A DNA stretch of 64,000 bases from Sclerurus mexicanus (Eukaryota; Chordata; Aves; Passeriformes; Furnariidae), in contig VWZF01004811.1 of assembly GCA_013396755.1 (NCBI GenBank), positions 391,959-455,958 on the forward strand. Reading direction: 5' to 3'. Both the position numbers and the translations under genes were made by a program. This document shows positions 24,336 to 34,300 of this stretch, one piece after another. Below the pieces are notes generated by a model that saw nothing but the letters and a program-made list of their open reading frames with translations, did no database searches and had not been told where the DNA came from. Numbering within the stretch: the first letter of the stretch is position 1; each line of letters opens with the position of its first letter.

Positions 24336-24789
24336 AAGCCACTCCAGGAGGGGTCTTGGCAAAGAAGAGGAGAGGGACGGAATTCCCCTCCCTTCTCCCT
24401 GATTCTGACACTGCTGGAGATGAGCCCTGGACATTCCATGACCTCTGGGAGCTGTTCCTCAGGGTCACACCAGCTGCCCTTTCCCGGACCTTCACGTGTG
24501 ATCCCCAATTCCTGCAAAGCTGGGTATTCTTCCTGCTAGGAATTGCCCTACGTCCCACCCCCAAAATGTAGCTGTGGGGCAGATCCACAGCAGCTCGATA
24601 GCCGAGCCTAGGGGATGCTCATCATCCCCTCCCCTTCCTGGGGAGGATTAAAATGCATTTTACCTCACGGCCCATTTTAAAAGTGAATAAAAGCAGCTCA
24701 GCCTGGGAGTGGAGCCGGTCCCTGCCGCGGCAAGAGGGGAGAGCGCAGGGCAAGGCACTGCCGGCTCTGCCAGCCTCTGCTCCATCCTC
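24336..24789. other. Unannotated intergenic DNA
   Basis: Unique sequence. No feature recognised. Confidence 0.45.
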
Positions 24790-24963
24790 TCTGCATCCCC
24801 CGGGACCCACTCGGTCCCTCTGCATCCCCCGGGATCCACTCGGTCCCTCTGCATCCCCCGGGACCCACTCGGTCCCTCTGCATCCCCCGGGATCCACTCG
24901 GTCCCTCTGCATCCCCCGGGACCCACTCGGTCCCTCTGCATCCCCCGGGACCCACTCGCCGCC
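24790..24963. repeat. 29-bp minisatellite, six units
   Basis: Six units of 29 bases starting at 24790, 24819, 24848, 24877, 24906 and 24935, each beginning tctgcatcccccggga. The next base alternates C/T (GGGACCC or GGGATCC) in the order C,T,C,T,C,C. Otherwise near-identical, so recently amplified. Confidence 0.97.
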
Positions 24964-25554
24964 CCGGCACATCCAGCAGCAGCTCATTCAGGGGCGGCTC
25001 TTCCCTCCCTCCCGACTGCATCCCCTCGGCAGCGCCGCCGCCCCTTCCCGGCACGGCCGGCGCTAATTGCTCCCGGTCCGTCAGGGAGCGACAGCCCCGG
25101 CCGCATCCCCGCGGGCTCCCGGGCTGCCTTTCCTGGAAGTGTTTCCTCCCCGGGCCGCTGCATTTCCGCACCAATCCATAACTGATGCCAGAGCGGCATT
25201 TCTTGCCCCACCCGTGGGACCTGAGCCGGGGCTGTTGTGGAGGGATGGACCACATCCCGTGTGATCCCGCCCTCAGAATTCCCGGTTTCAGGGATGCGGG
25301 TGGCACGGACAGGGGCACGTTTGGATGGAAAGCTGCCCTCCACCTGCTCGTTATCAGCGATGAGCTTCACGCCGAGGTGTCCAAGCGCTGTGCCAGGGCT
25401 GGAGCCTCCCTTGCCCTTCCCAGTCACACCGGGACACCTGGCCGGCACCCCCGACTGTCCCAGAAAGGTGGCCCTGGGGACAAATTTTCAGCCCTGTCAA
25501 TCCCTTGGCTTGCTGGGAAACCTAAATTCCCCAATAAAACTCTCTCTTTAATAC
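24964..25554. other. GC/CpG-rich unique DNA
   Basis: CpG-rich stretch around 25010-25120 (cggcagcgccgccgcccctt, cccggcacggccggcgctaa). No exon or gene is recognisable. It could be part of an unannotated CpG island. Confidence 0.4.
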
Positions 25555-25805
25555 CCTAGCCCGTCCAATGGTTACATAATTCCCAGCAGTAATGAGCGCT
25601 CCCAGTTTTAAGCCATCAGTTAATTGTCTCCCTCCTCCCCAGCAGTGCAGAACAGACAGAGCAGGCACGAAACAAATCCCACAAAACCACAGCTGACAGG
25701 TTTAAAAATCTATTTTCGTGCAAGGAACTACGGGAAGGACGGGTGATTAATGAAGACTATGAAGAAAAGGTTTTATCCAGCAGATTAATTTCAACGGGTG
25801 TTTAA
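25555..25805. other. Candidate conserved non-coding block
   Basis: Unique AT-rich island with cagtaatgagcgctcc, catcagttaattgtc, ggtgattaatgaag and agcagattaatttc (repeated TAAT cores), CR1-free. Enhancer-like by eye only. Confidence 0.35.
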
Positions 25806-26182
25806 ATCCTTAGTGGAGTTGGACAAGATGCTCGGAGGAGAAGCTGGGGGTGCTCCCAGGGACTGATTGGGCAGCCACCCTTCCCAGCTCCATTGCCTTG
25901 CCTGGATCCATCACCCTGCTGGGATCCATCACTCTGCCCAACTCCCTCATCCTGCCTGGCTCCATTTCCCTGTCTCAGGATCCACTGCCCTTCCCAGCAG
26001 TGCATGGCATTGCAAACCAGCCGTGCTCCACATCCCAAGACTGTTCTCTTCCAGCAGTGGCCGCTGGCCCTTATCCCTTGCCCCTCTCAGATGCTGTTCT
26101 GCAGTGTCCAGTCCAAGCAGTTTGGATGGAATTTGTAGGAATTCTTACTTTTAAGTATTGATTTACTTGGGAGGATCTTCCC
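25806..26182. repeat. Degenerate tandem repeat and unique flank
   Basis: 25897-25991 repeats a unit of roughly 20-25 bases built on 'tgggatccatcactctgcc' and 'ctcatcctgcctggctcca'. The rest is unique. No gene recognised. Confidence 0.6.
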
Positions 26183-26272
26183 TGTGTCCCTGCCTATGGT
26201 AGGTGGGGGTGAACTGGATGAGCTCTAAGGTCCCTTCCAAAGCAAACCATTCCAGTATTCCATGATTCCATA
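26183..26272 (+). mobile_element. CR1 LINE 3'-end fragment
   Basis: Reads gtgtccctgcctatggtagg, actggatgagctctaaggtc, ccttccaaagcaaaccattc and cagtattccatgattcca, sense CR1 terminus. Confidence 0.9.
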
Positions 26273-27399
26273 ACCTCCTCCCACAAGCAGGTGGGGGGTT
26301 CGGAAAATGGAAGACCAAAGAAAATTGACCCTGGAAGGAGCAGTCACGGTGGCCGCGGCCGCAGCTCGCTCTGCTCCCCATTTCCCACTGCTGACCTTCC
26401 CCCAGGACCACGTGTGCCTGATCCTAAACCTTCCCCATTTTCCAAGCCAATGCACTTGATGGGAACTCATCTCGCCGCTCCCCCATGGCATCCCCAAGGA
26501 TCCCTGGAGTGGGACACTGCCAGTTCTGGGTTGGCTGAGTCCCTGAATCCATTTCATGTCACAGATTGGATTGGGGCTCTGGTTGGATTTGTTCCCATTC
26601 TTTCCAGCTCAGCAGACACCCTCACCTATGGAATAAATGCTGGTCGGTGTTACCCTCACAGAGGACAAGGATGTGTATCTTGTGTTTCCTGTAAAACACA
26701 CATTCTGGAGAATGGCTGCTTGGGAATTGATGCCTTAACTTCGGCTTTTTAGGGATGTTTGTTCCCCTTTTCCATGTTTAGTAACACATCAGCCTGTGTT
26801 CCCATCTGATGTCACATCCCAGTCTGGTGGGATCATGGGAAGGGGCTGGTGGTGGGCCAGGGCTGGTGCAGGAAGCACCAGCAGGAGATAGGAGCATCCA
26901 TGGAGGGAGGATGAAGCACTGTTTGGATGGAAGAGGTGGGAGAGACACTGGGAACTGTGGCTCTGCAACACACAGGGAGCTGTAATCCCACCCCAGGGAG
27001 CTGTGTCCCATCCCAGGGAGCTGTGTCCCATTCCAGGGAAGTTGTGGGAGCTTCCCACCTCTGCCTTCCTGCTTCCAGCCTGTGCTGGGAAGAGCTAAGA
27101 AGGACCCCCTGCACTCCTCAAGCAGCCCCTTGTTCCCACGGGGATGCTGAGGGAGCTGTGGGAGAGCTGCTGGGCATCTCCTCAGCCCTTGGAATGCCAG
27201 AGACTCCCCATTTTCCACACCCCCAGAGGAATTCCCTTTGCTCTCCGTGTGGAAAACAGGCCTGTGCTGGACAAACACCCCAGGAGGGGGAAGGAAGCCC
27301 CTCCAGCTCTCAGGGATCATCCTGCTCCCCATCCTCCTGCCTCCCCTCTCCTTGTGCTGGGCCTTGCATTTGTTCCTGCAATAAAATAGATTTTAACTC
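26273..27399. other. Unannotated intergenic DNA
   Basis: Unique GC-rich sequence with a small 20-bp tandem repeat at 26972-27045. No gene recognised. Overlapping frames are repeat-driven. Confidence 0.5.
26972..27045. repeat. 20-bp tandem repeat, about 3.5 units
   Basis: Units of ccagggagctgtgtcccatc, with small changes, repeat from 26972 to about 27045. Confidence 0.8.
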
Positions 27400-27960
27400 A
27401 TTTTCTGCCTAAACCCATTTTTTTAAATAAAGAAGCCAAATTTAAACTTGCAGGATGTGCAGATTCCAGCATTGTTTCCATGCTGGAAGCATCAGTTTCC
27501 TTTCCCTGTGTTGTAAACTGGGAGCAGCTCCACAGGAGTGAGTAAATGCCTGTTTAAAGTTATTTACATCAATAAATAAATATTTACCCCCATTTTAAGC
27601 CACTCGAGTCTTTTGCAAACAGGTTCCAATTTACAAAAATCAATTAAAATCCTGTATTCTAATGCACCGGCCCACAGCGCTGTTCCCGGAGATGTCACTC
27701 CGCCTGCATTCCAAGCCCCAAATCAGCATTCCAAAAGCTCTGCTGCTGAAAGAGCAGAAAGTTTCACCTTTTAATTTTTCATAGCAGATTAATTTTTAAT
27801 TTTCCGACATCAGAGAGAGGGGGAAGTTCCCCAGGAGCCTCTCCCGCTTCAAAGCGCGCTCCAGGCAACCGCTGGATCGAGTGTCAATTTATCACACCGG
27901 AGGCTCTGCTCAGACTTTTCCTGGTTTTTCTGTTCAGACAAAAGTATTAATGCTGGGGAA
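27400..27960. other. AT-rich candidate conserved non-coding block
   Basis: Unique AT-rich sequence with many homeobox-type TAAT cores (caattaaaatcctg, agcagattaattttt, ttaattttccgaca) inside GC-rich surroundings, and free of CR1. The look is that of a vertebrate developmental enhancer. Conservation was not tested. Confidence 0.35.
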
Positions 27961-28096
27961 GTTTTCTCAAAGCTGGGAACAGCCTGGACAGAAGCAAACC
28001 CTGTCTTCCTTCCTCCTCAGCTCCCTGGAAAGAGTGGAGAGCCCCATCTTCGGGTACCTGGGACTTTCTGAAGGAAATCTTGGCTGAGAGGGTGGG

Positions 28097-28245
28097 GAGG
28101 CCCTGGCACAGTGAAGCTGTGGCTGCCCCTTCCCGGGAAGTGTTCAGGATGGGCCTTGGAGTGACCTGGGATAGTGTTACCTGCCCACGGGAACACGATG
28201 ATCCTTAAAATCCCTTCCAACCCAGGTCATTCTGCAATTCCTTGA
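28097..28245 (+). mobile_element. CR1 LINE 3'-end fragment
   Basis: Reads gaagctgtggctgccccttc, atgggccttggagtgacctg, acgatgatccttaaaatccc and ttccaacccaggtcattctg, sense CR1 3' terminus. Confidence 0.92.
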
Positions 28246-28990
28246 TGTCCCACAAGTCCTGACCATTCTTCCAGCCTTGCTCTGGGGACAGAGGGACGAG
28301 GCTGCTGCAAGCTGCTCCAGGTGCAATCTGGGTTTCCATGCGTTTTAATTCCTGTTAAATGACTGCCAGTCCCTCCCTTTGTCTCCGCACCTCCCACCCC
28401 ATGACATGGTGGGAAATGAGCAGCTGGCCCGGCCCATCCCCGGTTTGGAATCTGGAATTCTGCGGGCTCTGCTCCGTGGCCTCTGCGATTTGGCTGTATC
28501 GACACTCCCTCGCCCAGACCCACCTCCAAGTGTCAGGGTTAAAAATGCCTCCACTTCCCTCCCTCTCCCGCGCCGCCGGATCATCCCGGCCTTGTCAAAA
28601 CACATCCCCTAGTTAGAGCTTGGAAATATTTCCCTCCTGGCTCCCAAGTATTGATTTTCCAAGGCTCAGCTCTGCCTGGCAGCTGAAGGAGAGCAGAGGG
28701 TTCTCCTGCTGGGCTCTGCCTCTGCCCCTTCCCCACCTGGATGCCATGCACCCTTCAGGGAATACGGGAGCCACGGAGGTTGAGCACACACGCACACTTG
28801 GAAAATGGATGATTCACACAATTCCGGTGGGTTTTTTGTTGGAACACGGAGCAGGTCAAGCCTGATCCCCTCCAGAGCACCCCACAACTCTCTCAAGCCC
28901 CACAGCACCACAGTTTATGCACAGGCAAACAGCTGCCATTCCTTAAAACACAGTGGATAGCACAGATTCCAGTCCAAAGACAGTGGAATA
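28246..28990. other. Unannotated intergenic DNA
   Basis: GC-rich unique sequence between CR1 copies. Open frames here lack any recognisable protein similarity and overlap on both strands. No feature recognised. Confidence 0.5.
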
Positions 28991-29044
28991 CAGTTGGTTT
29001 ATTTATTTCAATTAATTCTTTTGAGGGAATTCACCTCTGCTCTG

Positions 29045-29335
29045 GAGACAGGCTGGGACAGCTGGGGGTGCTCAGCTGGAGAAGGATCCAGTGCCTAAAG
29101 GGGCTCCAAGAGAGCTGGGGAGGGATTTTGGACAAGGGATGGAGGGACAGGACACAGGGAATGGCTTCAGACTGACAGAGGGCTCCAAGAGGTCCATGCC
29201 CCGTCCCTGGAAGTGTTCCAGGCCAGGCTGGGTGGGACTTGGAGCAACCTGGTCCACTGGAAGTTGTACCTGTCCATGGCAGGGTACAAGTTGATCCTTA
29301 AAATCCCTTCCAACCCAAACTATTCCAGGATTCTG
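29045..29335 (+). mobile_element. CR1 LINE 3' end, about 290 bases
   Basis: Longest CR1 copy here. It runs from ggggtgctcagctggagaag and gggattttggacaagggatg through gtccctggaagtgttccagg, ttggagcaacctggtccact and gatccttaaaatcccttcca to aactattccaggattct. Sense orientation, in the WDR7 3' flank. Confidence 0.94.
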
Positions 29336-30363
29336 CTCTCATTCCTGCCCATTTCCAAATGAAAAGGAAGAAATTCCTCAAACAGTGAAAGATTTCCAGT
29401 TACTGGGCAATAAATCAGCAGCAGGAAATCACTGATACCCATCAACCCCAACACGTTTCAGTCCAGTTTTATTCCACGAGCATATTTACACTGGGAATTT
29501 TAATCCATACAGAGGGTGGGGAGCAGATTCATGGATAAGCAGACACTGGAACCAGTCACTTGGTGACTTCCATCACCCCACTCTCATCCAGGTGTTCCAT
29601 CGTGTCACCTCTTGCTTGGAAGCTGCCAGGGAAGCCACGGACACTTCTACATTTACAGACGAGGCCAAACACAGCGTTAACGATGGATACAGCACGGAAA
29701 GCTCATTGGAATGACAACAGGGTCAGGAATATCCACTGGCAAAGATGGAACTTCCCAGCAGTTTGTGTTCAACATTCCTAATGGTCTGAATTTCCTGCTT
29801 TTGAATTGAATTTAAACAGTAAATAGATATGGAGCTCCTGGGCTGCAAACCTCACCTGAGCACTGCACAAAGAACTGAAAATAAGAATAAACTAAATGTA
29901 TTTAATCCTTGGAAGCCATTTGAGAAATTAATTTATTCATTTCTGATTCTCTAAGTACCATTTTTAGCTTAACATGTAGCTCCAGCTTCAGTTCTGAGCT
30001 CTGCAGCCCAGGAAAAGCTGTACAAACACATATCCAAATAAAACAGCATTTGAGAGATTTTTCTCTTTCCCGTGAGCAGAAACCAGCAAATTTCACACTA
30101 AATATTCCACAAAATTAGATATGTAAGAAGCAAACACAGTCACAGCCAGTGTTACACAGGAATACTCCTACTGATGGAAATATTTCAGTATATCCAGTCA
30201 ATAATTCACTTTTTTCCATAGTTTTGATCATTTTGCCAATCCAAATGGCTCCTCTTTGTCCTTTATTTAAATAAATACCTGCATTGGTAGCAAAACCCAC
30301 CTTTATATATAAATACTCCTTTTTTCCAAGTTTGCTGTTCCATTTAAAGGGATTTTTAAATTA

Positions 30364-30369
30364 TTTATT
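30364..30369 (-). terminator. Candidate polyadenylation signal AATAAA
   Basis: TTTATT on the plus strand reads AATAAA on the WDR7 sense strand, about 730 bases after the stop codon. A second copy lies at 30262-30267. Position and AT-rich context fit a 3' end, but the hexamer is common by chance in such sequence. Confidence 0.3.
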
Positions 30370-30783
30370 TACATCCAGACTGGGCACAGCAGCACTTCCA
30401 ATTCCCTTGGAAACAGAGCCTTTACGCCCTCGGGGTCACACGCAGGCCATGCACCCCAAATTCCACCCCTCCCCATTCCCAGGCAGGTACCTGGCTCTGG
30501 GCTGCACCACCCACCACCACTCCATGGTCACTGGGAGAACATCCATGTAAACACGAGCCGTTTTGGTAAACACTGACATTCTGGGATGCTCCCAAGGGAA
30601 GAGGTATTGGATGACATCAAGTGAGGGGGGGCCAGACTCGGCTGGCTCCTGTTGCTGTGGCTCGGGATGCGGTGCTGCTGATCCCGCTCTGCTGGGCCGT
30701 GCCAGGAGCATCTTCCCAGTGCCGGCACCTTCCTCCTCCTGCATGCAAGGGAAAAACAGTCAAGTGTCAGCAGCCGTCTGGCA

Positions 30784-31056
30784 GAGCTGGGATGAACCTC
30801 AGAGCCAGGCAGGATTCCCTCAGAGCTGGGATGAACCTCAGAGCCAGGCAGGATTCCCTCAGAGCTGGGATAAACCTCAGAGCCAGGCAAAGTCCCTCAG
30901 AGCTGGGATAAACCTCAGAGCCAGGCAGGATTCCCTCAGAGCTGGGATGAACCTCAGCCAGGCAGGATTCCCTCAGATCCTGGCTCAGCCTCTCAGAGCC
31001 AGGCAAAGTCCCTCAGATCCCAGCTGGAGCCCCTCATCCTGGCTCAGCCCCGCAGG
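30784..31056. repeat. 39-bp minisatellite in WDR7 3' UTR
   Basis: Unit of about 39 bases (gagctgggatgaacctcaga... ending ggattccctca) begins at 30784, 30823, 30862, 30900 and 30939. Degenerate units follow from 30976 to about 31056. Units differ by a few changes (gatgaa/gataaa, ggatt/aaagt, a 2-bp loss). Starts about 40 bases after the WDR7 stop on the sense strand. Confidence 0.9.
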
Positions 31057-31096
31057 GCTCTCGGTGCCGCTCCCGCGGGATTCCCGCCGTGCCCAC

Positions 31097-31300
31097 CTAG
31101 ACCACGAAGCGGTGCTCCTTGCCGTCGTGGGCCATGAGGATGACGTTGCGGTTGGAGGTCCAGATGAGGCGGGCGAGCCGCAGCGCGCTGTGGGAGCCGG
31201 GCGACGCCGGCTGCACCGGCGGCACCTGGTACGTCTTGATGCAGCGCAGCTGCGGCGCCGAGTTCAGCATCCCGATGCTCCCCAGCAGAGACGTGTTCAT
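31097..31300 (-). CDS. WDR7: WDR7 last coding exon with TAG stop (residues 1049-1115)
   Basis: 204 bases including the stop at 31097-31099. Acceptor gttcccgcag|ATGAAC. It encodes MNTSLLGSIGMLNSAPQLRC, IKTYQVPPVQPASPGSHSAL, RLARLIWTSNRNVILMAHDG and KEHRFVV, the known WDR7 C-terminus (mammals end FMV as I recall). The stop is followed directly by GTGGGC, so TAG|GTGGGC resembles a splice donor. I take the exon to continue as 3' UTR. Confidence 0.95.
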   Translation of the reverse strand: MNTSLLGSIGMLNSAPQLRCIKTYQVPPVQPASPGSHSALRLARLIWTSNRNVILMAHDGKEHRFVV

Positions 31301-34300
31301 CTGCGGGAACACGCGGGCCGTGGCTCTCAGGCACGCCCGGAGCCCCTCCCGAACCCCCGCATGCCCCGGGACACCGGGGCCGAGCAAGGGGCCGTGCAGG
31401 AGGGTCATGGAATGTTCCAGTCCCTTCCACGGGAAGGGACACCTTCCACTAGACCAGGCTGCCCCAAGCCCTGTCCAACCTGGCCTTGGACACTTCCAGC
31501 CCCATCCACCCTGCTCTGGAACACTCCCAGGGATCTCCTGAGTCCCACCCTTTAGGAACAGACCAAACGCTGCTCATTCCTCTGTCCCCAGGTTTTTAAA
31601 AATAACATTCTCTAACCCCACCCACCGAGATACGACTCTCCAAAACTTCCTCTCCACCCCAGGATGTCCATCCCCAGGGAACCTTGGCAAACCCCGGGAT
31701 ATTTGAGGTGTGTTATTGCTGATGCCACGTCCTGAATTCTGAGCAGTGCGAGGTCCAAGCCATCCCTTTTTCCTGGCTTTCCTCGGTGTCAGAGGGTGTA
31801 AATCACGGCATCTGGAGCCAGAGCGCGCAAGCCCCGCTGACATTTTCACAATTTAAATCATCTTGAGTAATAACCCTTTTAAGATGACTAATGTTTCCGA
31901 TTTTCCTGCATTAATAATCGTGCCAAACGGGACATGGAAGGGAAAAATCACCAGCACACGAGGTCACATTTGAAAACTAAATGTGGAGGATGTTTAACTC
32001 CTTATGTTTGCATCAGAAAGGATTTTAAGGACCATCTCATTCCACCCCCTGCCACGGGCAGGGACACCTTCTACTAGCCCAGGTTGCTCCAAACCCTGTC
32101 CAGCCCTGACCTTCTCTCCCTAAGGAATTTTTTCCCCACTGAAGCAATCTAGTGTGTGAAATAAATGGATAAAGTCCCAAACCCGAGTTCATTACTGATG
32201 GAGGGATGGGAACGTGTCCTTACCTGCCAGAAGGAGAGGTGGCTGTCAGAGTTGGAATACGTGGCAAGGTACCGGCCATCGGGGGCAAAAGCCACAGCAG
32301 TGATGGGTCCTTTATGGCCATGGATAGTCTGGGAAGAGGGGAGAGAAAAGGAATGTGGGAGATCCATTACCTTGCACAGGGACTCGTGCTCAGCACCGAG
32401 AACGTCCTTAACGTGGAATCATGGAAGGGCTGGGGTTCGGAGAGACCTTAAAGCTCATCTCATTCCACAGGCAGGGACACCTTCCACTAGCCCAGGAGGC
32501 GCCAAGCCCCATCCAACCTGGCCTGGATCACTTCCAGGGATGGGAAGTGCTTTCCAGACTACCCAAAAAAATGAGAGCACACCATGGAAATGCCTCACCG
32601 GGTGGGATTTAAGCACGTGCTGCTCAGCCGACAGAAGTGACTCAAATCACCCCAGGAACACATCCCCTGCAGAATCAAGTTTTTAAACCAAAGGAATTTG
32701 TCAAGACTATGAATATAAATGAGTCTTTAACAGGAATTTTTACAAATGGAAGTCCTGCACTTCCCCATAAGCTCCTTCCCTGCACCTGGTAACCCCAGAA
32801 AGGTCAAAAAGCCCAAACACATATTAAATCCTCCAAGATTCTATATGAATTTTTCATTGAAAATCCCCTTTTCTAGTGGATCAGCATTAGGAAAACCCCA
32901 TCAACAGCACTCCTGTGCCCATCCCTGGGTTATTAAAAGACCTGCTCATTATTCATTTGCACCTGGAATTAGCCTGATACGTTAAGAACCCATTAATATA
33001 TTCATTCATTCCTCATGGAAAAGGTGGGTGATCTCCAAATCTCCCTCTGTAATGGAATCCCCAGTTTGAAAGGGCCATTAATTAGCTGATCCCATGTTTA
33101 GCCCCATCCCACTCTTTAGCACTTACCAGGCACGGAATACTCATCAATAAAATAGGTTTGGGTGAGACAAAGGTAGAAAATCAATTGCTACAACACTTGT
33201 TGCTCTTTTTACTCCTGGAATATGTTCCAAGAAGTACAAATCCCTCTGGGAATCCAGCTGCTTTGTTATTTAAAGGAAGTGCTTCTCTAATTGATGTTAA
33301 TCCCTCCCAGCCAAGATTTTTTTGGTGTTCAGCTGGTGTTTTCCAGGAGGAAGTGCAGCAAACCCACATCATTGCTGCTCATTCCAAAGACTCCAAGTTA
33401 CTCCCTGGAGATGTTCTCTAACCTCTGGAGCAGTTAAATGGGCAAACAGTGGAAAAATCTGTGTGGTAGCAGTTTGGAAATGTCTTAATTCTGCACAACA
33501 AGGACCAAAAGCAGTTGATCCCAGCACCCCTCTGCCCAGGATTTTAACGGGAAGAGGATGCTCCTGGGAGACTAGTGGGCTTCTGCACCTAACCCCAGGT
33601 TGCCCTGTCCCACAGGATATACCCAGGCTATTCCAACAACCTAATTCCAAGCCCAATATTTGGGAAAGTCTCCAATGAACTGCAATATTCCATTAAAAGT
33701 GATATAAAAAAAATCCACATTGGATCAACTCGATATTAAAAAATACAGTGAAATGCAGATTTTAAATTGATTACATCCTCCCAGAGACAAGCAGTAATAT
33801 TTTACCCCCTCTATTATTTGACACTTAACCCCTAGTCTCCAGGGGTTCCTTAAGAAAAGGGAACAAAAAGGTGTCTTTCCAGTTTCCATCATGGGAACAC
33901 TTAAAACTATCAGCTCCAACTTTTCCAAGGGGTACAAACCATCAAGGAATAGTTATTGGGAAAGGAAGGAGGAGGTGACTCTGTAACTCCTTCCTGAGTG
34001 TGGAGCCGTGAATGAACAGTCATGGATAATATCAAGTATAAAGGTTCTTAGGAAGCTTTAAAAGAGAAATCCTTATTTTTTTCAGGAATTTAATGGAAAC
34101 GTCTATTAATTTACACTAGTTTCAGCACCCTTAATAATTTAAGGTTATAGTCACTAACTACCTTTTACCTGAAATTTAGGGATATGAGTTTCCACTAACA
34201 GGTTTTCCTGCCTCACCTGGACTTGGAAATGCAGTGCCAGGTGTGGATTGCAGGGTAAACACCTTTAAAACACCATATTCAGGAAGAGCATCTTCTATTC

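Larger units (their letters stand above)
28998..31096 (-). other. WDR7: Probable WDR7 3' UTR and 3' flank
   Basis: The sequence after the stop starts GC-rich with a 39-bp minisatellite and becomes AT-rich from about 30500 down. On the minus strand AATAAA polyadenylation signals occur at 30364-30369, 30262-30267, 29468-29473 and twice at 28998-29007. I cannot tell which is used. No open frame with recognisable protein similarity is present. A CR1 fragment sits at 29045-29335, so the true transcript end may be before it. Confidence 0.45.
31301..32223 (-). other. WDR7: WDR7 last intron, 923 bases, two CR1 copies
   Basis: Holds CR1 fragments at 31405-31530 and 32012-32150, both in reverse orientation. 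The middle (31560-32000) is unique. Confidence 0.75.

Noticed and set aside
24653..25185. Frames with repeated RDPLGPSASPGTH-like peptides
   Set aside because: Direct translation of the 29-bp minisatellite.
30563..31555. 330-codon plus-strand open frame
   Set aside because: It is antisense to the WDR7 last exon and its 3' UTR minisatellite. The repeat unit of 39 bases is divisible by three and keeps frames open.
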